From Chryseobacterium gleum (lineage in GTDB: Bacteria; Bacteroidota; Bacteroidia; UBA10329): a DNA stretch of 9,424 nt. The notes below the pieces were generated by a model. That model made no database searches. It was not told the origin of the DNA and saw nothing but the letters and a program-made list of their open reading frames with translations. This document shows, piece after piece, positions 1-6,170 of this stretch. The stretch spans positions 1 to 9,424 of the forward strand of contig CAMCFW010000058.1 of assembly GCA_945874195.1 (NCBI GenBank), in the 5' to 3' direction. The stretch's first letter is position 1. The number at the start of each line of letters is the position of its first letter. A program made the translations under genes and the position numbers.

Positions 1-1324
1 CCGAAATGTTCATTTCGATGGGAGATGGGGCCACATACTTTCCTTTCGATGTTTTGAAAAGATCCTTTACGCGACCCGTGATCTTCAAGAATCCCTGATC
101 GTCAATGTAGCCTTCATCGCCTGTGTGAAGCCAACCGTTGACCATGGTTTCAGCGGTCATTTGCGGCTCCTTGTAATAACCGTCCATCAGCGCTTCGTGC
201 TTCACTAGAATCTCTTTCACATCGCTCAGTTTCACTTCGCAATCGGGAAGTGGTTGACCGACATACCCCACTTTGATGGCGTTGTTGCGCGTCACGTGGC
301 TGTAGCAGCAATTCTCAGTCATGGCGTATGCTTCTTGAATATTGATGTCCAATTTGGCGAACCATTCGATGAGTGAAGCTGGAGTAGGTGCAGCGCCCGT
401 GAAGGTGTTTTCGGCATCGATCAGTCCCAATCCGGTCTTGATCTTCTTCTTAACGATACCATTCAGAATCGGGATCTTGAGGAAAATGTTGAGCTTCTTC
501 TGTTGCATTTTGGCCAGAATTCCTTGTTGGAACTTGGACCAAATGCGCGGAACACCAAGGAAAACGGTCGGTTTTGTTTCGGCCAGATTGGCTGCGAACG
601 TGTCGAGCGATTCGGCAAACGAGACCTGGCTTCCGGTGTAGATACTGCCCATTTCAACCAATAGTCGTTCGGCAATGTGGCAGAGTGGGAGGTATGAGAA
701 GAATTTCTGAGTATGCGGTTTCAGTTGAAGTTCTTCCATGGCCTTTTCGGCCGCCCAACCGAAGTTGTGGAACTTGTGCATTACGCCCTTTGGCATACCC
801 GTGGTGCCCGAAGTGTAAATGATGGTAGCCATATCTTTAGGGTCGCGCTGAACGTTCTCCTTGATCGGCTCAACATTCTTCACCAGGCTGTACCATTCAT
901 CGTACCCAGGTTCCGTGTAGAACGGGAATGCGATGCACTTTACGCCATCCGGAACCCCGGGACGCATGGATGCCCAATCGTCCAGTTTTCCAACGAAAAG
1001 CAATTTGGCCTCGCTGTGGGTCAGGATCTGACGAACCGTTTCATCGTTCAGATTCGGATACATCGGCACACCACAATATCCTGCCATCTGAATGGCAAGG
1101 TCGGAGATGATCCAATGGGCGCAGTTCTTAGATATGACCGCGATCTTGGTGCCAGGTTCGTAGTTCAACGATTTCAGGTATGCGGCCATTTTCCGCACCT
1201 CCTGACCTGTCTCTTTCCAAGTCCATTCGTGCCATTTTCCGTTGATCGGTTGGCGCATGTAAACGAGGTCTGGGGACTCGCGTTCCCAGCGGTACATCAT
1301 GTCTAAAGGAAGTGGACGGCTCAT
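1..1324 (-). CDS. Long-chain acyl-CoA synthetase (AMP-forming), C-terminus cut off by window edge
   Basis: This enzyme activates a fatty acid to acyl-AMP and then to acyl-CoA, feeding beta-oxidation or lipid synthesis at the inner membrane. I translated 441 residues from the ATG at 1324. The frame is open to base 1, so the gene continues outside the window. Visible adenylate-forming motifs are the phosphate loop YTSGTTGMPKG (residues 170-180), GAAPTP (310-315), the EAYAMTE core (331-337), the ATP-ribose aspartate in TGDEG (401-405), and GRVKDLFKTSKGKYVAPSPI (417-436). This last hinge sequence is typical of long-chain rather than acetyl-CoA synthetases. Family members are usually about 590-600 residues, so roughly 150 C-terminal residues, including the catalytic lysine, lie off the left edge. 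The start is supported by a good promoter about 45 bp upstream. It lies downstream of purL on the same strand across a 112-bp gap but has its own promoter. Chain-length specificity cannot be read from the sequence. Confidence 0.93.
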   Translation of the reverse strand, partial: MSRPLPLDMMYRWERESPDLVYMRQPINGKWHEWTWKETGQEVRKMAAYLKSLNYEPGTKIAVISKNCAHWIISDLAIQMAGYCGVPMYPNLNDETVRQILTHSEAKLLFVGKLDDWASMRPGVPDGVKCIAFPFYTEPGYDEWYSLVKNVEPIKENVQRDPKDMATIIYTSGTTGMPKGVMHKFHNFGWAAEKAMEELQLKPHTQKFFSYLPLCHIAERLLVEMGSIYTGSQVSFAESLDTFAANLAETKPTVFLGVPRIWSKFQQGILAKMQQKKLNIFLKIPILNGIVKKKIKTGLGLIDAENTFTGAAPTPASLIEWFAKLDINIQEAYAMTENCCYSHVTRNNAIKVGYVGQPLPDCEVKLSDVKEILVKHEALMDGYYKEPQMTAETMVNGWLHTGDEGYIDDQGFLKITGRVKDLFKTSKGKYVAPSPIEMNIS

Positions 1325-1367
1325 GAATTTAGGTTTTAGTTTTTGTTCGGTCGATCGGATCAACGTT

Positions 1368-1397
1368 CAAAAATAACGTTTCATCCATAGCTTGCAA
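1368..1397 (-). promoter_or_regulatory. Bacteroidota-type promoter for the acyl-CoA synthetase
   Basis: On the minus strand there is a TTG (-33 element) at 1397-1395, a 19-nt spacer, and TATTTTTG at 1375-1368, which matches the -7 consensus TAnnTTTG in full. Spacing fits the known TTG-N17-23-TAnnTTTG pattern. A start about 5 nt downstream of the box would leave a leader of about 39 nt before the ATG at 1324. No terminator with a T-run is visible between purL and this promoter, so some read-through from purL is possible. Confidence 0.55.
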
Positions 1398-1436
1398 GAG
1401 GATCGGTGGTTTGCTGGATCAAATGCTCGCGATTGA

Positions 1437-3680
1437 TCAGGCTGACATTTTGGTGGAAAGTGCCGAGTGGTAACGTTTTTTGGCCTCGCTCACGCTTCCA
1501 AGGTTCTCAGAATCCACGGTCATGAGGTCGTTGGATGTCACAGTTCCGAGCAGCGAATAATCCATCTCTGAAGCTGACATCAGTTCTACGAACCGTTCCT
1601 GATCCGCTGGAGAAACGGAAACCACTGCGCGGCTCTGACTTTCTCCGAATAGGAATGCATCCTTTCTGATATCCGAATCGGTTTCAATGTCAAATCCGAA
1701 TCCGTTGGGCATTGCCGATTCGAGAACCGCGATGAAAAGTCCTCCATCCGAAACATCATGAACAGACGCGACAGCCCGTTCTTTGATAAGTCCAAGGATC
1801 TGTTGTTGGAAAGCGAATTCTTCATCCAGATCAAGGAACGGGGCTGGCGAACCTTTCACACCTCGGTAGCTGTATAGGTATTCAGACGAATTCACATCAT
1901 TCCTTGATGTTCCGACCAAATATATCAGGTCGCCAGTGTTCTTGAAATTCAGGGTCATGCGGTCCGCCTTATCGTTCAACAGCCCGACCATTCCAATGGT
2001 TGGAGTTGGGAAAACCGGAACTGTCTTGTCCTTGAAAACCGAATGGTTGTAAAAACTGACGTTTCCGCCCGTTACAGGTGTGTCGAATTTGCGGCACGCA
2101 GCGCCCATTCCTTTTATTGCCCCTACGAACTGCCAATAAACTTCTGGCGAATATGGATTTCCGAAGTTGAGGCAATTGGTGATGGCAGTTGGTTCAGCAC
2201 CTGTGCAGACGAGATTCCGAGCAGCTTCGGCCACTGCGATCTGTGTTCCCTTTTCAGGATCGGCATTCACGTAGCGCGAGTTGCAATCGACCGTCATGGC
2301 CAGGGCGCGGTTGCTCCCTTTGAGGTTCACAACAGCCGCATCCGAAGGGGCATTCGTGCTCATGTTGATGGTTCCCACCATGCTGTCGTATTGTTCAGTC
2401 ACCCAATTTTTGGATGCAATGTTCAATTGACCGATCAGGTGCCAAGCGGCTTCCTTGATGTTTTCGGGCTCGGCCAATTGGTTGATATTGAATTTCTGAT
2501 ATTCAGCAAAATAGGCCGGCTCCTTGTATTCACGTTCGTAGATCGGAGCTCCGCCACCAAGCACAAGGTCCCAAGCCGGAATTTCAGCTTCGAGTTCACC
2601 TTTCATGAAATAGCGCAGTTTTCCGCCTTCGGTCACCACACCGATCTGAACGCAATTCAGGTCCCACTTATCGAAAACGGCCAACACGTCATCTTCGCGC
2701 CCTTTTTCGACCACGATCAGCATGCGTTCCTGAGATTCGCTCAGAAGTATCTCCCAGCCGAGCATGTTGTCCTGTCGGGTCGGAACCCGGTCCAGCCAGA
2801 TGTCCATTCCGTGACCGCCTTTTTCACTCATTTCGGAAGTCGAGCACGTGATGCCCGCTGCGCCCATGTCCTGCATGCCGATCACGGCACCGGTTCCTAT
2901 TACTTCCAATGAAGCTTCCAATAGCAGTTTTTCTTGAAAAGGATCACCGACCTGAACGGCAGGAAGGTCTCCTGCGCTTTCTTCGGTAATGTCCTTACTG
3001 GCAAATGCAGCCCCGTGAATTCCGTCTTTCCCAGTTGATGAACCCACAATGAAAACAGGGTTTCCAACTCCGTGCGAAGTGGCCGAAATCATTTTTCCGA
3101 CTTCGAGGATCCCGACCGACATGGCGTTGACCAAAGGATTCTGGTTGTAGCATTCGTCAAAGAAGACCTCGCCACCGACAGTTGGAATGCCGAATGCGTT
3201 ACCGTAATCGCCAATGCCTTTCACCACGCCTTTCACCAACCATTTGGTCCTGTCAAGGTCCGGATCTCCGAATCTCAACGAGTTCAATTGGGCAATGGGT
3301 CGAGCGCCCATTGTGAAGATGTCGCGGTTTATTCCACCAACACCTGTTGCCGCGCCTTGGTATGGTTCTAGGGCGGAAGGGTGGTTGTGCGATTCGATCT
3401 TGAAGGCACAGGCCAATCCATCGCCAATATCCACGAGTCCGGCATTTTCGGCACCTGCTTCCACCAACATTTTCGAGCCTTTGCGCGGAAGCGTTTTAAG
3501 CCAGGTGATCGAGTTCTTGTAGCTGCAATGTTCGCTCCACATAACCGAGAAAATGCTCAGTTCGGTGAAGTTCGGAGTGCGGCCAAGAATGCCTTTTATC
3601 TTTTCAAATTCCTCTGGAAGAAGCCCAAGCTTCTGTGCAGTTTCAACGGTGGTCAATGGGTTGGTCGTGGCCTTGGACAT
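1437..3680 (-). CDS. purL: Phosphoribosylformylglycinamidine synthase subunit PurL (small type)
   Basis: PurL is the synthetase subunit for the fourth step of de novo purine synthesis: FGAR + ATP + ammonia (from glutamine) gives FGAM. It is cytoplasmic. The 747-residue length matches the small PurL class, which works with separate PurQ (glutaminase) and PurS subunits. Visible signatures are MWSEHCSYKNS (47-57, with the conserved histidine H51), ESHNHPSALEPYQGAATGVG (96-115) followed by GGINRDIFTMGARPIA, GMQDMGAAGITCSTSEMSEK in the first AIRS-like half, and GGNVSFYNHS and SVHDVSDGGL in the second half. The order matches the duplicated AIRS N/C domain layout. The start ATG at 3680 gives the expected short N-terminus before the PurL-type helical region (TAQKLGLLPEEF). 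Neither purQ nor purS is in this window, so it is not in a visible pur cluster. The whole sequence reads without a frameshift. Confidence 0.97.
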   Translation of the reverse strand: MSKATTNPLTTVETAQKLGLLPEEFEKIKGILGRTPNFTELSIFSVMWSEHCSYKNSITWLKTLPRKGSKMLVEAGAENAGLVDIGDGLACAFKIESHNHPSALEPYQGAATGVGGINRDIFTMGARPIAQLNSLRFGDPDLDRTKWLVKGVVKGIGDYGNAFGIPTVGGEVFFDECYNQNPLVNAMSVGILEVGKMISATSHGVGNPVFIVGSSTGKDGIHGAAFASKDITEESAGDLPAVQVGDPFQEKLLLEASLEVIGTGAVIGMQDMGAAGITCSTSEMSEKGGHGMDIWLDRVPTRQDNMLGWEILLSESQERMLIVVEKGREDDVLAVFDKWDLNCVQIGVVTEGGKLRYFMKGELEAEIPAWDLVLGGGAPIYEREYKEPAYFAEYQKFNINQLAEPENIKEAAWHLIGQLNIASKNWVTEQYDSMVGTINMSTNAPSDAAVVNLKGSNRALAMTVDCNSRYVNADPEKGTQIAVAEAARNLVCTGAEPTAITNCLNFGNPYSPEVYWQFVGAIKGMGAACRKFDTPVTGGNVSFYNHSVFKDKTVPVFPTPTIGMVGLLNDKADRMTLNFKNTGDLIYLVGTSRNDVNSSEYLYSYRGVKGSPAPFLDLDEEFAFQQQILGLIKERAVASVHDVSDGGLFIAVLESAMPNGFGFDIETDSDIRKDAFLFGESQSRAVVSVSPADQERFVELMSASEMDYSLLGTVTSNDLMTVDSENLGSVSEAKKRYHSALSTKMSA

Positions 3681-3711
3681 GGCAAATGAAATCGGTGATT
3701 GATATGAGCCA

Positions 3712-3719
3712 CAAAAGTA
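3712..3719 (-). promoter_or_regulatory. Possible -7 box for purL
   Basis: The minus strand carries TACTTTTG at 3719-3712, a full match to the Bacteroidota -7 consensus TAnnTTTG, ending 31 nt before the purL ATG. I found no TTG at the proper distance upstream for a -33 element, so the assignment rests on the -7 match and location alone. Confidence 0.3.
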
Positions 3720-3765
3720 GCGAACCGCCTAGCGAGGTTATTCTTGAGTTATCAACACGAAGAGC

Positions 3766-3796
3766 ATTCAAAGTTCAATATTCGGGATTCAAAGTT
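3766..3796 (+). repeat. 10-bp direct repeat, ATTCAAAGTT x2, 21-bp period
   Basis: ATTCAAAGTT occurs at 3766-3775 and again at 3787-3796, 21 bp apart start to start, or about two helical turns. It lies in the divergent region between purL and the membrane-protein gene, with the second copy 13 bp upstream of that gene's probable -7 box. Two same-face copies could be a regulator site, or simply chance in AT-rich DNA. Confidence 0.35.
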
Positions 3797-3809
3797 TTCC
3801 TACTGACGT

Positions 3810-3817
3810 TACATTTG
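3810..3817 (+). promoter_or_regulatory. Probable -7 box, 4 nt upstream of a start codon (leaderless?)
   Basis: TACATTTG at 3810-3817 matches TAnnTTTG in full. It ends four bases before the ATG at 3822, so a normally placed transcription start would fall at or next to the A of the ATG. No clear TTG -33 element is visible at 17-23 nt upstream. Confidence 0.4.
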
Positions 3818-3821
3818 AAAC

Positions 3822-5348
3822 ATGTCTATGCTAAGCGGAATAGCGCTCACGTTGGGTTATATGGCCCTGTTCCTGGTCTTCATTTCAAAGATGAAGTTCT
3901 TTCGCATCGGGAACATTCCGGTGCGGTGGTTCCAAGGCGTATTCGTGCTGAAAGTGCTGAGCGGTTTTCTGCTTTACCTCGTCTATACCTATTACTACAC
4001 CGACAGAAGTACGGCCGACATCTGGAAGTATTATGATGATGCGATGGTGATGTATTCTGCGCTGCGAGAACATCCGATGGATTATGTGAAGATGCTTCTC
4101 GGCATAGGGAATGATACGGCCTATTTTGAGCAGTATTACGACCGGATGAATCATTGGTACCGCCCGTATGGAAGCAGCATTGCCAACGACACGCATACCA
4201 TCATCCGTTTCAATGCCTTCGTACGGTTGTTCTCCTTGGGATACTATAACGTGCATAGTGTGGTGGCCAACTTTCTGGCTCTGGTGGGTCTTACAGGGAT
4301 CTTGCACTTCCTAAGGCAAATGGCACCGGCCAAGGAAAAGTGGTTCTTCATAGCGGTTTTCCTCATGCCCGGAATGATGTTCTGGGCCTCGGGGGTGTTA
4401 AAGGAACCGTTGCTTCTTTTTGGTCTGGGAATGCTGCTTTATACTATTCAAGGATTATCAGAAAAGGGGGTGGATGTAGGTCGTTCGGTGCTGATCTTGC
4501 TCAGTTTGGGTGTGCTCATAACGGTAAAAAGTTATGCGTTGGTGGCCATTCTTCCCGGGGTGTTTGCATGGCAGATATGCAGGCGATACGTTGGTTTGCA
4601 TCCGGCCATGGTGTTTACAGGTGTTCACCTTTTGCTCGGGGTGGGAGTTTTGCTTTCTGCCCACTTATTTCCAGAGAAGGACCCGCTTGATCGTTTAGCA
4701 CAGAAGCAGCTAGAATTCTATCGACTGGCCGAAGGCGGAACCTATGTGCAGACCCTTCAGGGCGACACTCTTTACATCTATCCTAAATACTATGATAAAC
4801 TCCTTTTTTCGGATGTTAAGAAACAGTTGGTCCCCTTGTCGGAAGTCGGGGCCATCGAATGGCGCAAGGCCGGAACTTTGAACAAAGAACTTGTGTTGCT
4901 GAATGGAAAGGACCAACTGACCGTTCTGCTTGACTACGGAAAGACCGGCAGTACGATAGCAATTCCGAAGTTGGAACCAAGTGTGGCGAGTATTTTGAAA
5001 GCCATGCCTACAGCCCTTATGAACGCACTTTTTCGGCCTTTTCCTTGGGAGATACGCTCTCCGTTCATTGCCCTTTCGGGTGCAGAAAACCTAATTATCA
5101 TCCTGTTGCTGTTGCTCACCATGGTGTTGTTCAGCAAAGAGGCGCTGGGTCATCCCATATTTTACGTGGCGGTGTTCTTTGCGCTCATCATTCTTGTGCT
5201 TACCGGTCTGGTCACTCCCGTCATTGGGGCCATTGTGCGCTACAAGGTGCCGGCATTACCGTTTTTGGCCTGCGCATGTTTGGCCATTATCAATACCGAC
5301 CGTATTGAGAAGTACTTGACGGATATTCTCAAAAAGATAGAAAATTGA
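3822..5348 (+). CDS. Polytopic inner-membrane protein, possible GT-C-type glycosyltransferase
   Basis: I do not recognise a named family with certainty. The 508-residue protein has hydrophobic segments at roughly 4-22, 38-57, 146-165, 173-210 (probably two), 222-247, 263-281, 423-438, 446-465 and 476-491. It has two soluble parts: loop 58-145, rich in Tyr, Asp and His (YYYTDRSTADIWKYYDDAM), and a 115-residue insert at about 284-400. An acidic loop after the second membrane segment, the FWASGVLKEPLLLF element (187-200) and the late GAIVRYKVPALPFL element (469-482) recall membrane polysaccharide and lipid-linked sugar transferases of Bacteroidota, which would place the active site on the periplasmic side. 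That is resemblance only. The gene is monocistronic as far as visible. The start at 3822 has a -7 box immediately upstream; an in-frame ATG at 3828 is the next choice. CDS confidence is high and function confidence low (about 0.3). Confidence 0.9.
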   Translation: MSMLSGIALTLGYMALFLVFISKMKFFRIGNIPVRWFQGVFVLKVLSGFLLYLVYTYYYTDRSTADIWKYYDDAMVMYSALREHPMDYVKMLLGIGNDTAYFEQYYDRMNHWYRPYGSSIANDTHTIIRFNAFVRLFSLGYYNVHSVVANFLALVGLTGILHFLRQMAPAKEKWFFIAVFLMPGMMFWASGVLKEPLLLFGLGMLLYTIQGLSEKGVDVGRSVLILLSLGVLITVKSYALVAILPGVFAWQICRRYVGLHPAMVFTGVHLLLGVGVLLSAHLFPEKDPLDRLAQKQLEFYRLAEGGTYVQTLQGDTLYIYPKYYDKLLFSDVKKQLVPLSEVGAIEWRKAGTLNKELVLLNGKDQLTVLLDYGKTGSTIAIPKLEPSVASILKAMPTALMNALFRPFPWEIRSPFIALSGAENLIIILLLLLTMVLFSKEALGHPIFYVAVFFALIILVLTGLVTPVIGAIVRYKVPALPFLACACLAIINTDRIEKYLTDILKKIEN

Positions 5349-5375
5349 GTTCAGAAAGACGATGAAATAGGTTTG
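5345..5375 (+). promoter_or_regulatory. Bacteroidota-type promoter for the DUF4476 gene
   Basis: TTG at 5345-5347, a 20-nt spacer and TAGGTTTG at 5368-5375 fit TTG-N17-23-TAnnTTTG. The -33 element overlaps the stop codon of the upstream membrane-protein gene. A start near 5380 gives a leader of about 40 nt, which argues against the upstream in-frame TTG at 5373, since that codon lies inside the -7 box. Confidence 0.55.
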
Positions 5376-5384
5376 GCACGCCAA

Positions 5385-5415
5385 TTGGTTTTAGCACTTC
5401 GAACCGTAAAACCAA
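5385..5415 (+). repeat. 9-bp perfect inverted repeat in the DUF4476 leader
   Basis: TTGGTTTTA (5385-5393) and TAAAACCAA (5407-5415) are exact reverse complements separated by 13 nt that contain the palindrome TTCGAA. The right arm ends five bases before the ATG at 5421. In RNA it would form a hairpin over the translation-initiation region; in DNA it could be a dimeric regulator site just downstream of the transcription start. There is no T-run after it, so it is not a terminator. Confidence 0.5.
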
Positions 5416-5420
5416 ACGTC

Positions 5421-6152
5421 ATGAAAACAATTACTACTTCCTTATCATGTGTGTTGAGTTTGGGGTTGGCCATGGCACTGCCACCCGCCTCACAGATCCA
5501 GATTTCGTTGAACGGTCACCGACCCAATTCGATCATCGTGTTCGATGGTAGAACCTATTCTTCGGCCGGAAACATCGTGTTCATTGAACACGTGACCCCA
5601 GGAAACCATACGCTGCAAGTGTTGCGGCCAACTGCATGGGGCCATCAGGGAGTATTGTTCTCCGGAAACGTGCGAGTGCCGGTTGCATCGCATGTGGTTG
5701 CCACCCTCGGGCGCCATGGTCTGCAGGTGGGTTCCACTCCGTTGGCACATGAGGGTCCAAGCTACTGGGATGAGTGCGAGGATCTTCCTGGAGCCATCGT
5801 TCACGACCCGTACGACCATTATCCACAGCCTTCAGGCCCCGGTTTCTGCGGAACTCCGCCAGTGCAGGGAATGCGTCCAGAAGTGTTTGGCCAATTGGTA
5901 AGGACCATAGAAGCACAAAGCTTCGATTCGGATCAGTTGCGTGTGGCCAAGCAGGGCATACGGTTGAATGGAGTGACCTCGGCTCAAATGCGCGAACTGA
6001 TGGAGCTTATGAGCTTTGAATCGACAAAATTGGACCTGGCCAAATTCGGCTATCAGTTTGTGGCCGACCCGGGAAACTACTTTGTGGTGAACGATGCCTT
6101 CTGGTTCTCGAGCAGCGTGAGCGAACTCGACAGATTCATCAGCAACTATTGA
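5421..6152 (+). CDS. Secreted DUF4476 protein with PEGA-like N-terminal domain
   Basis: This 243-residue exported protein has no known biochemical role. Residues 1-24 form a Sec signal peptide (MKTITTSLSCVLSLGLAMAL, then a polar stretch); Cys10 lies too early and in the wrong context for a lipobox. Residues 26-100 look like a small beta-sandwich (IQISLNGHRPNSIIVFDGR, then a VTPGNHTLQVLRP turn) of the PEGA or surface-domain kind. A Pro/Gly/His-rich linker follows at 110-150, including an acidic DECEDLPG. Residues 152-241 fit DUF4476: two helical repeats with FESTKLDLAKFGYQFVAD (199-216), NYFVVNDAFWFSSS (219-232) and a final ELDRFI. The start at 5421 is chosen over the in-frame TTG at 5373 because it begins the signal peptide and lies downstream of the promoter. 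It is convergent with the nuclease gene, 18 bp between stop codons. DUF4476 proteins are common in Bacteroidota; periplasmic or surface location is inferred. Confidence 0.92.
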   Translation: MKTITTSLSCVLSLGLAMALPPASQIQISLNGHRPNSIIVFDGRTYSSAGNIVFIEHVTPGNHTLQVLRPTAWGHQGVLFSGNVRVPVASHVVATLGRHGLQVGSTPLAHEGPSYWDECEDLPGAIVHDPYDHYPQPSGPGFCGTPPVQGMRPEVFGQLVRTIEAQSFDSDQLRVAKQGIRLNGVTSAQMRELMELMSFESTKLDLAKFGYQFVADPGNYFVVNDAFWFSSSVSELDRFISNY

Positions 6153-6170
6153 TCCTTAAGCCCGAGAACG

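Noticed and set aside
713..1306. Plus-strand open frame of 197 codons near the left edge
   Set aside because: Antisense to the acyl-CoA synthetase, which carries the full set of adenylation motifs through this region.
1417..1438. GATCAA/TTGATC hairpin after purL as a terminator
   Set aside because: The stem is only 6 bp with a 10-nt loop and no T-run follows on the minus strand.
2043..2912. Plus-strand open frame of 289 codons
   Set aside because: Entirely antisense to purL; the translation is rich in His, Phe and Ser with no coherent domain.
5373..5420. Upstream TTG start for the DUF4476 protein
   Set aside because: The TTG is part of the likely -7 promoter box and would put 16 residues before an otherwise normal signal peptide.
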